A model generated the notes under the pieces. The model ran no database searches. It had not been told where the DNA came from and was given only the letters and a program-made list of their open reading frames with translations. Shown here in pieces: positions 18,195 to 27,395 of a stretch of DNA of 64,000 nt (the first letter of the stretch is position 1; each line of letters starts with the position of its first letter). Both the position numbers and the translations under genes were made by a program. Source of the stretch: Paralteromonas sediminis. GTDB lineage: Bacteria > Pseudomonadota > Gammaproteobacteria > Enterobacterales > Alteromonadaceae. The DNA lies in NCBI RefSeq assembly GCF_003820355.1, contig NZ_RPOK01000003.1, positions 413,686 to 477,685 of the forward strand, read 5' to 3'.

Positions 18195-19088
18195 ATGCAC
18201 AAAGTGATTCAAAAGCTAGGATGTCTATTACTAGTGTGTGGCAGTGCACATGCTGCAAGCCCTCCCAAAAACGCGCCTGATCGAAATATCACAGGTTTTG
18301 AAGCCGCTGATGAGACCCAACCATTGTGGGAATTTGGCGTGGGCGGTGGGGTAGGAGAAGTGCCTAACTATCCCGCTTCATCTGAGCGAAACTTCATTGC
18401 TCTGGCTGCGCCTTATATTATCTATCGCGGTGACGTTTTTCGTCTCGGCGGCGGTGGTGGCGCTAGGGCCGTTGTTGCTGAAGATGATCGCTGGGAGCTA
18501 GATATTTCTGTGGGCGGTGCATTTGCCGCAGATACCGACGAAAACTCTGCGCGAGCAGGTATGCCAGAGCTCGATTATTTGTTGGAATTAGGGCCTCAGG
18601 TTGTGTATCTCGTCCATCAAACTCGTAATAACCAGGGCGCCACGGGCCGTCTAAATTTGCGATTGCAGGCACGTTCAGTAATAAGCACTGATTTTAGAAG
18701 CTTTGAGCATCAGGGTTACTTGTTCGAACCCGAGTTGCAGTGGCAACAACGAGGTTACTGGGGTGAAAACACTGCCATGACAGTGCGATTGTCTTCGACC
18801 TTTGCGTCAGAAGATTTGCATGACTATTTCTACCAAGTTGATGCTGCCTTTGTCACTGACATTCGGCCTGAATATGATGCCAGGTCTGGATACTTAGGCT
18901 CTGAACTAAGTGTAGCCTTCTCTTTCCAGTTATCTGACAATATCCGTGCCTTTTTAGGTGGTACCGTTAGAAACCACAGTGGTGCGGCCAATGAAAACAG
19001 CCCGCTGTTTGAAAGAGATACCACATATAGTCTGGCCGCAGGCTTTGTTTGGCGTATACATCAAAGCGAAGCCAAAGCCAGTTTTTAG
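18195..19088 (+). CDS. MipA/OmpV-family outer-membrane protein
   Basis: The roughly 297-residue protein has a signal peptide ending CGSAHA, followed by a beta-barrel pattern: alternating strands rich in aromatic and glycine residues, with the MipA/OmpV hallmarks EFGVGGGVGEVPNYPAS near the N-terminus and AGFVWRI close to the end. Family members are outer-membrane barrels tied either to the murein-scaffolding protein MipA or to OmpV-type porins. I prefer the ATG at 18195 because the AAGGG site at 18183-18187 is correctly spaced for it and too close to the ATG at 18189. It lies between ggt and the TonB receptor. Confidence 0.85.
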   Translation: MHKVIQKLGCLLLVCGSAHAASPPKNAPDRNITGFEAADETQPLWEFGVGGGVGEVPNYPASSERNFIALAAPYIIYRGDVFRLGGGGGARAVVAEDDRWELDISVGGAFAADTDENSARAGMPELDYLLELGPQVVYLVHQTRNNQGATGRLNLRLQARSVISTDFRSFEHQGYLFEPELQWQQRGYWGENTAMTVRLSSTFASEDLHDYFYQVDAAFVTDIRPEYDARSGYLGSELSVAFSFQLSDNIRAFLGGTVRNHSGAANENSPLFERDTTYSLAAGFVWRIHQSEAKASF

Positions 19089-19233
19089 CCTTGCTCATGT
19101 AAACAATCATTCAAAACTGACTTAGTGACTTAAAACGTTCACAAAAGCTAAAGAATAGTGAAATTAAACATTCATCTTTTGACGTTAGCGTTCCGCATCT
19201 AAAAAAAGCGCAAGCAAACGTTAAGGAAACCAG

Positions 19234-21747
19234 ATGTTTAAGAAAACACTTCTCGCTATTTCAGTCGCTAGTCTATCAATGCCGCTGATTGCACAAGAGT
19301 CTCAAACAGAAGACGACGCCGAAGTCATTAAGGTAGTTGGGCAAAGAGGCATGCTAACAAGTGCGATAGCAACTCAGCGTGCTGCAGATACCGTTAATAG
19401 CGTAGTCACTAACGCGACTATTGGTAATTTACCTGACCAAAACGTAGCAGAAGCTGTAAGGCGTTTGCCCGGCGTTAACGTGCTAGACGATCAGGGAGAG
19501 GGACGGTTTATTTCCGTTCGCGGTTTAGATCCTGAGCTGAATGCAGCAACCTTGAATGGCCTTAGACTACCTGCGCCTGAGGGCGATACACGAGCGGTGG
19601 CACTGGATGTCATTCCTTCTGAATTGGTTGAGTCAATTGAAGTGATTAAAACCCTGATCCCAGAAATGGACGCAGACACCATAGGCGCAACGGTTCGCAT
19701 CAACACGATAAGTGGCAACAATCGCGAAGACTTCATTAACGTGCAAGCCATTGCCAGCTATAACGACCTCAACGAAAAATACTCACCAGAATACGGCATT
19801 GATTTTTCTCGGAAGCTCACCGACAAGCTAGCAATTGCGGGCGGATTTAAAGTGTCTGAACGCAAGACGGCCACAGATAACCTAGAAATGGACGGCTGGG
19901 ATCAGACCGACGGTGGGACAGTGTACGCAGATGCGGTTGAATATAGAGATTATGACGTTGAGCGCGAGCGCACGGGTATCTCCTTATCGCTTGATTTTAG
20001 CGCTTCGGAAACAACGGAGTTATTTTTACGCACACTTTATTCAAAGTTTGATGACTTCGAAAATCGTCGTCGCTTGGTATTTGAAATGGATGAAGCCCCC
20101 AGCGCGTTTTCTGGTGAAACGGTTACCTTTGACTCTGCTGACGGTGAAATTTCTGTTCGTCGAGGTTTAAAAGATCGATTTGAATCTCAGGTCATCAAAA
20201 CGTTTGAAGTAGGTGGGGAGACAGAGCTAAACAACGGTTGGGAATTTGAGTATGCTGCCAGCTATGCCGAAGCATCAGAAAATGAATATAAAACACAAGA
20301 TCCCACTCGCTTCAGACGTGATTTCGACGAAGCTGGCGATTTAGCCGTTACTTTTGACTACAGCGACTTAACGTTTTCTCCGTTCTCAGTGACCTCTGAA
20401 AACTTTGATTTTAATGACCCAAGTATCTATGAGTTAAACAAAGTTGAGTTTGTTGATGGAACTGCTCAGGAAGAAGAAGTTACCCTTCAATTTGATGCAG
20501 AAAGGGAATTTGTTTTCAACAATGGTGCAGAATTTGAAATCAAATTTGGCGGTAAATATCGCCAAAAAGACAAAGAGGTTGATGTTGAAATTGTCGAATA
20601 TAGCGACTTTGACACATACACACTCGCACAAGTTGTTGGCCAGCAAACTTACACCCTGTTTGATCTGGGACCACTACCGGATTTAGCTGCTACTCGCGCA
20701 TTTAACAATGCAAATTTGAATAGTTTTGGTGATGTAGAACGCCTGATTGTTGACTCGCAATTGGATGATTTCATCGTTGAAGAGGATGTACTAGCCCTGT
20801 TTGTTCAAGCGGGTTATGAAACTGACAAATTCCTTGTTATTGGGGGATTCAGATATGAGCAGACAGATACAGCATCTAGTGGCAACTATGTAGACAGTGA
20901 TTCAGAATCCGTAGAAAGCCGACGTTTTGATAAAGACTATTCCAACTTGCTTCCTTCAGTTGCGTTTAAATACGAACTGCAAGACGACGTATTGCTGCGT
21001 GGCGGCGTGTATCAATCGATTGTTCGCCCTAAACTGGGCAAACTTGCGCCGTTTTTGGAAACCAATGAAGATTTTGAGATTGAGGCTGGTAACCCAGACT
21101 TAGCCCCCTATGAGGCCAACAATCTAGACATTAGTTTGGAATATTACTTCGACGAAGGCGCGGTGGTGCAAGCCGGGATATTCTACAAAGACATTGACAA
21201 CTTTATTGTCGATCAAGAGTTTGGGCCTGATGATGCCCCCTACAATGGCGTCTATAACGGCGTTGCATTTGAAGAGGCGGTGATCCCGCAAAACGGTGAG
21301 ACGGCGACGGTAGTCGGCTTTGAATTTGCCTATAACCAAGCGTTTGAATCAGGACTAATTTTAGTCTTTAACTATACCTATACCGACTCGGAAGCAGATT
21401 TATCAGACAGAACCATTGTGCTTCCGTCCACATCCGAAACTACCTATAACGCAACTGTGGGCTACGAAAGTGGCCCATTCAGTACCCGCTTTACTTATTC
21501 ATACCGCGACGACTATCTGGATGAACTCGGCGGTGATGCCTTGGAAGACAGATGGGTGGAGGATCAAACGAAAATGGACGTCACCGCGAGTTATGATGTG
21601 AGTGAACAAATACAGGTATTTGTTAAGTTCGCAAACATTAACGATACCGATTATGTTGCATACCAAAAAGGGCCCGGTCGCCCCCGCCTTCTGCAATATG
21701 AAACTTATTCATGGACGGGCAGATTCGGTGTTGAGGTAAATTTCTAA
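19234..21747 (+). CDS. TonB-dependent outer-membrane receptor
   Basis: The 837-residue receptor has a signal peptide (cut after PLIAQ), a TonB-box-like EVIKVVG, the plug-domain signature NVAEAVRRLPGVNVLDDQG with RFISVRGLDPELN, and a 22-strand-type barrel ending in an aromatic residue (GRFGVEVNF). The plug subtype is the TonB receptor class common in Alteromonadales for organic substrates rather than simple siderophores. Only one base separates it from the beta-propeller phytase gene, whose ribosome site GAGGT is inside this gene, so the two form a functional pair. Substrate by inference: phytate, its metal complex or a degradation product. Translation starts at ATG after AAGGAAA. Confidence 0.93.
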   Translation: MFKKTLLAISVASLSMPLIAQESQTEDDAEVIKVVGQRGMLTSAIATQRAADTVNSVVTNATIGNLPDQNVAEAVRRLPGVNVLDDQGEGRFISVRGLDPELNAATLNGLRLPAPEGDTRAVALDVIPSELVESIEVIKTLIPEMDADTIGATVRINTISGNNREDFINVQAIASYNDLNEKYSPEYGIDFSRKLTDKLAIAGGFKVSERKTATDNLEMDGWDQTDGGTVYADAVEYRDYDVERERTGISLSLDFSASETTELFLRTLYSKFDDFENRRRLVFEMDEAPSAFSGETVTFDSADGEISVRRGLKDRFESQVIKTFEVGGETELNNGWEFEYAASYAEASENEYKTQDPTRFRRDFDEAGDLAVTFDYSDLTFSPFSVTSENFDFNDPSIYELNKVEFVDGTAQEEEVTLQFDAEREFVFNNGAEFEIKFGGKYRQKDKEVDVEIVEYSDFDTYTLAQVVGQQTYTLFDLGPLPDLAATRAFNNANLNSFGDVERLIVDSQLDDFIVEEDVLALFVQAGYETDKFLVIGGFRYEQTDTASSGNYVDSDSESVESRRFDKDYSNLLPSVAFKYELQDDVLLRGGVYQSIVRPKLGKLAPFLETNEDFEIEAGNPDLAPYEANNLDISLEYYFDEGAVVQAGIFYKDIDNFIVDQEFGPDDAPYNGVYNGVAFEEAVIPQNGETATVVGFEFAYNQAFESGLILVFNYTYTDSEADLSDRTIVLPSTSETTYNATVGYESGPFSTRFTYSYRDDYLDELGGDALEDRWVEDQTKMDVTASYDVSEQIQVFVKFANINDTDYVAYQKGPGRPRLLQYETYSWTGRFGVEVNF

Positions 21748-21748
21748 A

Positions 21749-22774
21749 ATGAAAAAGTTTATCATTCATAGCGTGTTAATTGCTTCTGTCATCACAATGC
21801 TACCCGCATGTGAGTCGTTAAATAGAGATGCGCTACAATACAAAGACGCCAGCTCAGTCACCGCGCTCAATGCATCTGTAGAAACTACACCCGTGTCTAC
21901 AAGTGGCGATGCAGCTGACGACCCAGCTATTTGGGTGCATCCCACAGATAAATCCAAAAGCTTTGTAATTGGCACCAACAAAAAGTCAGGATTAGCTGTA
22001 TATAACTTACAAGGTGAGCAGATCCAATTCCTACAACACGGTCTGCCGAATAATGTTGATATCAGGCAAGGCATGACGTTAAACGGAAAGCCTATAGATG
22101 TCGGCGCATTTTCTGATCGTGCAGACAATACTGTTGGCTGGATACGCATCGACGAAACTGGCATCGAGTTTATCGACAAGTTCACAGTGAATACTGAACC
22201 TTATGGTTTTTGCCTCGCGCACTTTAACAACAAGCTTTTTGCATTTGTGACATACAAGACGGGCTTGATTGAGCAATATGAATTACGTGAACAAAAACAG
22301 TCACTCGACCTTGTTATGACTGACAGCTATCAGCTTTCTTCTCAATTAGAAGGCTGCGTTGCAGATGATAAGCGCAATCGACTTTTTGTGGGAGAGGAAG
22401 AGTACGGCATTTGGGTATTTGACGGTGCAGCCGACAAACTCACTCAACCGCTTCTAATTGATAAAGTGGGAAGTAATAACGGTATCGTTGCCGACATTGA
22501 AGGGCTGACATTATTTCATTCCTCAGCACCTCTGCTTATCGCCTCTTCACAGGGGAACGACAGCTTCGCCGTCTATGAAGCAACGCCTCCTTATACGTTT
22601 AAATCCCGCTTTAGGGTGGTTGCTAATACACAGGTAGATGGCGCACAAGAAACCGACGGAATTGATGTTACAAATACGAGCCTTCCTGGTTTCCCCAATG
22701 GCCTTTTTGTGGCACAAGACGGCTTTAATGACGATGGAAAGCAAAACTTTAAACTTGTTCCTATCGATTTATAG
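21749..22774 (+). CDS. Beta-propeller phytase lipoprotein
   Basis: The product hydrolyses phytate to release phosphate. The 341-residue protein has a lipoprotein signal (MLPACES) and the classic beta-propeller phytase opening DAADDPAIWVHP, then GTNKKSGLAVY, EPYGFCLAH, DIEGLTL, SQGNDSFAVYE and PNGLFVAQDG, which carry the acidic calcium- and substrate-binding residues. The lipid anchor places it in the periplasmic face of a membrane. It is co-translated with the TonB receptor directly upstream. No Pho-box-like repeat was seen upstream of the pair, so the regulation is unknown. A strong hairpin terminator follows. Confidence 0.93.
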   Translation: MKKFIIHSVLIASVITMLPACESLNRDALQYKDASSVTALNASVETTPVSTSGDAADDPAIWVHPTDKSKSFVIGTNKKSGLAVYNLQGEQIQFLQHGLPNNVDIRQGMTLNGKPIDVGAFSDRADNTVGWIRIDETGIEFIDKFTVNTEPYGFCLAHFNNKLFAFVTYKTGLIEQYELREQKQSLDLVMTDSYQLSSQLEGCVADDKRNRLFVGEEEYGIWVFDGAADKLTQPLLIDKVGSNNGIVADIEGLTLFHSSAPLLIASSQGNDSFAVYEATPPYTFKSRFRVVANTQVDGAQETDGIDVTNTSLPGFPNGLFVAQDGFNDDGKQNFKLVPIDL

Positions 22775-22792
22775 CCTCCTTTTTTATTACAA

Positions 22793-22823
22793 CGAGCAAG
22801 CTTCTTAGCTTGCTCGCTTTTTC
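22793..22823 (+). terminator. Intrinsic terminator after the phytase gene
   Basis: CGAGCAAGC (22793-22801) and GCTTGCTCG (22808-22816) make a perfect 9-bp stem with a 6-base loop, followed by CTTTTTCC. It ends the receptor-phytase transcript. Confidence 0.85.
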
Positions 22824-22970
22824 CTTACCTGTGACACAGTCCCATTTTTAGTAGACACTATCTTTCCCCTGACATCGTCTAGGATGGTATTGTTTATAAA
22901 GGGACAACACCCAGCGTTTCCAGTAGCACGCATTAATGCTCACACTCATTGCTCCTATAGGATTTTCATC

Positions 22971-24230
22971 ATGACAAACAGCGCTAACGACTCTGCGGCT
23001 TTCCAGTCTTTCACATTGCCTTGCGGTAAAGTAGTGAAAAATCGACTGGTGAAAGCTGCCATGGAGGAAAATCTAGCAGAGGATAATCAGTTGCCAGGAC
23101 AACAGTTATTCACCCTATATCATGCTTGGGCACGCGGCGGGGTTGGGATGATTTTAACCGGTAACGTTATGATCGACCATTTGGCAATGACGGGCCCCGG
23201 AGGCTTAGCCCTGGAGCGCGACACAGATCTTGCACCTTTTCAGGAACTGGCAAAAAAAGCAAAGCAAAACAATACATTGGCAATTATGCAAATAAACCAT
23301 CCTGGGCGTCAGGTGTTTAAGAAAATGGGTGGAAAGGTCTTGTCCCCTTCAGATGTGCCACTAAAAATGGGTAAACATTCAGGCTTGTTTTCTCGTCCGA
23401 AACCCATGACGATAGAAGAAATACACGACCTAATAGAACGTTTCATCACCACCGCCAAACAAGCAAAAAAGGCCGGATTTGACGGTGTTCAAGTACACGC
23501 CGCTCATGGGTATTTACTCGCCCAGTTTCTGTCGCCACTCACCAATAAACGTACAGATGAGTGGGGTGGTACACTCAGTCATCGCGCGGCATTGCTACTT
23601 GAAATAGTGCGCGGAATTCGCACAGCCTGTGGCGATGATTTTGCCGTAGCGGTAAAACTAAATTCAGCAGATTTTCAACGAGGCGGGTTTGACATTGAAG
23701 ACGCCGCCACGGTCATCAATATGTTGGGTAATCTTAATGTGGATTTTGTTGAGTTATCAGGCGGTAGTTATGAAGCACCCGCCATGCAGGGCAGAACCGC
23801 AGATGGTCGCACACTAGCACGCGAAGCCTACTTTTTGGAATTTGCAGAAAATATTGCCAAAACAGCAAAAATGCCCATTATGACAACTGGAGGAATACGC
23901 AGATTGCCGGTTGCCAATAAGGTCATTGAAAGTGGTGTAGATTTAGTGGGTTTAGCAAGCGCTTTGGCCTCTACACCAGACTTGCCTCGTCGTTGGGAGG
24001 ATGATCCGCACCTAGTCGGTTATATACCCGTGGTAACCTGGAAAGACAAAACACTCGCGGGGCTGGCGACAATGGCTTTGGTAAAACAAAACTTGAGGCG
24101 TGTCAGCCGGGATAAACCAGCATCGTTAAACGCGTCTCCCCTTTTAGCATTGGTGAAAGATCAGGTGAGGAGCGCCCAATTGACTAAACGCTACCAAAGA
24201 CAATTCAAAAGAGAATTGAACCAGCGCTAA
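22971..24230 (+). CDS. NADH:flavin oxidoreductase, old yellow enzyme family
   Basis: From the ATG at 22971 (AGGA nine bases upstream) this is 419 residues. It is a single TIM barrel binding FMN: PCGKVVKNRLVKAAMEE, MQINHPGRQ, HAAHGYLLAQFLSPLTNKRTDEWGG and TTGGIRR phosphate-binding stretch. These match the 2,4-dienoyl-CoA-reductase/NemA-like group of old yellow enzymes, which reduce activated double bonds. There is no C-terminal FAD/NADH domain, so it is the short form. The frame is open upstream to 22884 but that leader has no features. It converges with the ten-gene minus-strand operon across 20 T-rich bases. Confidence 0.92.
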   Translation: MTNSANDSAAFQSFTLPCGKVVKNRLVKAAMEENLAEDNQLPGQQLFTLYHAWARGGVGMILTGNVMIDHLAMTGPGGLALERDTDLAPFQELAKKAKQNNTLAIMQINHPGRQVFKKMGGKVLSPSDVPLKMGKHSGLFSRPKPMTIEEIHDLIERFITTAKQAKKAGFDGVQVHAAHGYLLAQFLSPLTNKRTDEWGGTLSHRAALLLEIVRGIRTACGDDFAVAVKLNSADFQRGGFDIEDAATVINMLGNLNVDFVELSGGSYEAPAMQGRTADGRTLAREAYFLEFAENIAKTAKMPIMTTGGIRRLPVANKVIESGVDLVGLASALASTPDLPRRWEDDPHLVGYIPVVTWKDKTLAGLATMALVKQNLRRVSRDKPASLNASPLLALVKDQVRSAQLTKRYQRQFKRELNQR

Positions 24231-24250
24231 GCTGAAGTTTTTGTTTTTTG

Positions 24251-24943
24251 CTAGAACTCATACTCGATGGCAAATCGGAAAGTATGGTTTTTTCCAGAGT
24301 GCGCGACCTCAGTAATAAAACCTGCGTCCCATTTAATTTGCTCTTGTCGATCGATGCGATAAACGCCCATAAAACCCGGCCCTATACCTATAAAGTCTTC
24401 TCCGGCATAAATTTCAATAGATGGCTGGATCTCTGGCAAATACCGATATCGATATTGAAGCCTAAATTCTGACTCCCACTCACTGTCTAAGGATTCTCCC
24501 CATTCTCGAATGGCAAACAAGTTCATAGTCAGGCTGGTTCGGCCAAACTCTTTTTCGAATAAAATGCCCGCAGATGCTTCGAAGTTGTCTTGGGCCTTTT
24601 GCTTTTCAAATTCTAATACAAGCCCCCAATCGGCCCAAAACTCTCCTTGTTGCGTTAACATCCATCGGGACTCAACTTCAAATGCCGACAACTCAAAATT
24701 ATTGTTTTCATCGCGTGTGCCAATCGCATAAATTTCTAACGCAACATTTTCTAAAACAGCATGTCCGTAGCCAAACCTCTGAGTAAGTAAATTACTATTA
24801 TCGGTTTGACTGGTCATCAAGCGCCATTCAAATTCTCGCTCATTTGCTGTCACGTATGGGTGATAGACTTTATCGACTACCATGCCATCTGCCCTTGCTA
24901 TCATGCAGGCCAGTAAGTTAATGAAAAGTAGCAAATATTTCAT
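24251..24943 (-). CDS. Small outer-membrane beta-barrel-like protein, last gene of the ten-gene operon
   Basis: The 230-residue protein has a signal peptide (LLFINLLACMIARA) and then alternating strand-like segments with aromatic residues, such as FGYGHAVLENVALEIYAIGT, WADWGLVLEFE, ASAGILFEKEFG and YRYLPEIQPS, ending in an aromatic-terminated strand FRFAIEYEF. This is the look of an 8-12-strand outer-membrane barrel. I do not recognise a named family. It overlaps the FTR1-like permease gene by four bases (ATGA), so it is a member of the same operon and probably provides the outer-membrane part of the cupredoxin/permease module. Confidence 0.8.
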   Translation of the reverse strand: MKYLLLFINLLACMIARADGMVVDKVYHPYVTANEREFEWRLMTSQTDNSNLLTQRFGYGHAVLENVALEIYAIGTRDENNNFELSAFEVESRWMLTQQGEFWADWGLVLEFEKQKAQDNFEASAGILFEKEFGRTSLTMNLFAIREWGESLDSEWESEFRLQYRYRYLPEIQPSIEIYAGEDFIGIGPGFMGVYRIDRQEQIKWDAGFITEVAHSGKNHTFRFAIEYEF

Positions 24944-25734
24944 TTACTCTCTCCCGAAAAATATTGCGAAATCGGCAAGCCTGCATTCCGTGCTGCTGCA
25001 CCAGAGATAACAAGCAAAAGGAAAAAGCTGCATAGGTACGCGCCAATAAACGTTGTCGTTGGTGACGATTCATAACCCAACAGAGCATTGAGTACATGGC
25101 CATATTCAGAGCTGTCCCTAACAAATTCGCTCAGATTGAACAAAGGCTTACCGAGATCAATTATGTCTACTTGAGATAATCGCTCAGGTATCTGTACAAT
25201 TTGTCCAGTGATGAAAGCAAACCACAGCATATAAACAGTTTTGATTTTATTGTGTGCTATCAACTCTGTTAGAAAAAAGCGGTACAACAGGTGAAAACTG
25301 ATGCATATTGAAATACCCATCAGAAAGCCTAAACAAATACTGATTAAGTCACCGCTTTGTTGGATAAATACGCCAAAGTAGACCATGAATTCAGTGGCTT
25401 TTAATGTTACCAACAACACAATGCCAACAGCTAATAACCACTTTTGATACGTACTCGGGAGCATGCCACTGAAAATGGATACGCTGGCACAGCAAATAAA
25501 AAAGAGGCATAGAATGAGAGAGGAGACAATTTCATATCCTCTGCCTTCAAAGCTTTCTGCTATTAACTCAAAATTAAAGTAAAACGCTACTACCGACGTC
25601 ACCGCCGCGAATAGCGTTAGCTTCAGCCACTTTTTGTCTAAAGACTGCATAACACCAATAGATGACAAGTAAGCTATGAGTATAAATAAGGGCAGCATGT
25701 CTCTTAGCAACACAACGACTGTATTTGAAATCAT
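24940..25734 (-). CDS. FTR1/EfeU-like membrane permease with degenerate iron motifs
   Basis: The 264-residue protein has about seven membrane helices in the order seen in FTR1/EfeU iron permeases, with the FEGRGYEIVSSLILCLFF segment matching the FEGxGEE-type loop of EfeU. The two R-E-G-x-E iron-binding motifs of the family are not intact: the first helix reads LLRDMLPLFILIAYL and the fourth LKATEFMVYFG, keeping single acidic residues. It probably belongs to the family but may transport another metal or act as a partner subunit. It overlaps the cupredoxin gene by four bases and the barrel gene by four, which indicates coupled translation. Confidence 0.72.
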   Translation of the reverse strand: MISNTVVVLLRDMLPLFILIAYLSSIGVMQSLDKKWLKLTLFAAVTSVVAFYFNFELIAESFEGRGYEIVSSLILCLFFICCASVSIFSGMLPSTYQKWLLAVGIVLLVTLKATEFMVYFGVFIQQSGDLISICLGFLMGISICISFHLLYRFFLTELIAHNKIKTVYMLWFAFITGQIVQIPERLSQVDIIDLGKPLFNLSEFVRDSSEYGHVLNALLGYESSPTTTFIGAYLCSFFLLLVISGAAARNAGLPISQYFSGESK

Positions 25735-26090
25735 TGAGTTACCTCTTTCACAATCACAATGCCTCTGGCAGATTCAGGATGGAACTCACCAAAAAACTCA
25801 TACTTACCTGGAGGCAAAGGCCCAATAAATATCTTTGCCTGTTTACCCGCAAACACCACCCTTTCTCGGTTGAGGTCAAAACTGTCAAACTCTTCTGGGG
25901 AAGCATCTTTGTTAGTTATGATGAGTTTTACTTTTTGGTTTGCAGGTATAGTGACCTCTGAAGGAAAAAACACATGGTTTTCCAACACCAAATGGTACGT
26001 TTTTGTCTCTGCAGCCTTAACAGCATTCGTTAACGACAAAACAACAAATAGTATGCCGACTAAATGAAATTGTTTGAGTTGATTGGCCAC
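25731..26090 (-). CDS. Periplasmic cupredoxin-like protein of the FTR1-associated type
   Basis: The 119-residue protein has a signal peptide (cut near AVKAAE) and one cupredoxin domain: NHVFFPSEVTIPANQKVKL, EEFDSFDLNRERVV, GPLPPGKYEFFGEFHPES. The usual type-1 copper Cys and Met are absent (FFGEFHPESARG instead of a C-x-x-H-x-G-M pattern), as in the EfeO-type domains that accompany FTR1 permeases; acidic residues and one His (104) remain as metal ligands. It is three bases after the histidine kinase gene and overlaps the FTR1-like gene, so a periplasmic metal-delivery role for that permease is likely. Confidence 0.85.
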   Translation of the reverse strand: MANQLKQFHLVGILFVVLSLTNAVKAAETKTYHLVLENHVFFPSEVTIPANQKVKLIITNKDASPEEFDSFDLNRERVVFAGKQAKIFIGPLPPGKYEFFGEFHPESARGIVIVKEVTQ

Positions 26091-26093
26091 GGC

Positions 26094-27395
26094 TTATTTC
26101 CTTGCAAGTGGTAAGACAACGATTGTCTTCAAACCACCTAACGCAGCTTGAGTGCACTGTATGCTTCCACCATGTAAATCAACGATGTGTTTTGCAATAG
26201 ATAGCCCAAGCCCAGAACCTTTCGTTTGCATGTTGTTATTGTGTGTTCGATAAAAACGTTCAAATATACGGGTTATTTCAGCCTCTGTAATACCAACACC
26301 GGAGTCTTCAATGCTCACTTGAAATTGCTGTTCGTGGAGATGGGTTTGCACGAGGATGTGAGTTCCGCTACCACTGTATTTGATTGAATTGCTTATGATA
26401 TTTTCAAATAGCGTGTACAGAGCAAAGTAATCACCCCGAACTATTTCTGTGTCACCTTTCAGCTCTATAGTCTGCCTATTTGCATCAATCTGCTCAAATT
26501 TGTTGCTGATCACGTCCTGCAAAACCTGTGTAATATCAACCGTATCTAACGATTGATTAAACTGTTCTGGGTTATATCTATACAGTGCAATAATTTGCTC
26601 AATAACATGTGCTTGACGTTGAATATTGTTCTTTAGTTCGTCGATCAGGTTTGTCCCCAGACTGCCATTGCGAAACTCCTGTTCAATATTATGAGCAGTC
26701 AAACTCAAAACACTGATTGGCGTTCTCAACTCATGGGCAGCATTGGCACTTATTTGTTTTTCACGTTCAAACGCGGAAGCAAGTCGCGTTAACAAGTTAT
26801 TCATCCGGTCAATAACTGGGGCTAATTCACTGGCTACAGGGCCAATGTTAATTTCACTTAGATCCTGTGAGTTTCTTATTCTGAGTTGTCTGGACAACTT
26901 AAACAGTCCGCTAAGACTCGTTTGAATAATGTAGTAAATAAGTAAGCCTATAATAGGAACAACAACGACCATGGGTAAGATAGTGACTAACAATATGTCT
27001 TCAGCAGATTTCAGACGTGATGTCATTGGTTGTGCGACCGTAACAGAGACGCCATCTTCAGATTTTGTATAGGTTCGCCAACGCTGACCATAAAAGGTGA
27101 CAATCCCTAGGCCATTTGAAGAGCCACCTATGCTCTCCGATGGTGCATTGTGACTGGCGCTTTCTAGTTTTCCGCCCCGGGTCACCTGAAAAAGTATGTC
27201 ACTTTGCGTTTTTATTGGCATGTTTTGCGTTGATGAAGCAAGGTTAAATATCACATGCGCTACGCTTTTTAATTCTTTATCAAATACACTTTCAAGTTGC
27301 TTGAGGCTATTGCGATAACCATGCAACGCAGCAAAAAATATGGCTAAAATAACGGACGATATGATAAGGCTTATCAGCTGCTTCTTTATCGACAC
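26094..27395 (-). CDS. QseC/PmrB-like sensor histidine kinase
   Basis: This 433-residue kinase has a first membrane helix at about residues 8-25, a periplasmic loop of about 110 residues, a second helix at about 140-160, and a HAMP-like linker. The HisKA box ANAAHELRTPISVLSL carries the phospho-accepting His, and the HATPase domain has N-box NIISNSIKYSG, DSGVGI and GSGLGLSIAKH. The overall plan is that of QseC/PmrB. The gene overlaps the response regulator gene by ten bases, so they are a cognate pair, and it is followed after three bases by the cupredoxin gene. Sensing of a metal or of the product of the upstream enzymes are both reasonable guesses. Confidence 0.93.
   Translation of the reverse strand: MSIKKQLISLIISSVILAIFFAALHGYRNSLKQLESVFDKELKSVAHVIFNLASSTQNMPIKTQSDILFQVTRGGKLESASHNAPSESIGGSSNGLGIVTFYGQRWRTYTKSEDGVSVTVAQPMTSRLKSAEDILLVTILPMVVVVPIIGLLIYYIIQTSLSGLFKLSRQLRIRNSQDLSEINIGPVASELAPVIDRMNNLLTRLASAFEREKQISANAAHELRTPISVLSLTAHNIEQEFRNGSLGTNLIDELKNNIQRQAHVIEQIIALYRYNPEQFNQSLDTVDITQVLQDVISNKFEQIDANRQTIELKGDTEIVRGDYFALYTLFENIISNSIKYSGSGTHILVQTHLHEQQFQVSIEDSGVGITEAEITRIFERFYRTHNNNMQTKGSGLGLSIAKHIVDLHGGSIQCTQAALGGLKTIVVLPLARK

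Noticed and set aside
25759-26067. 102-codon plus-strand frame opposite the cupredoxin gene
   Set aside because: Lies fully antisense to a well-supported gene with signal peptide and domain; a shadow.
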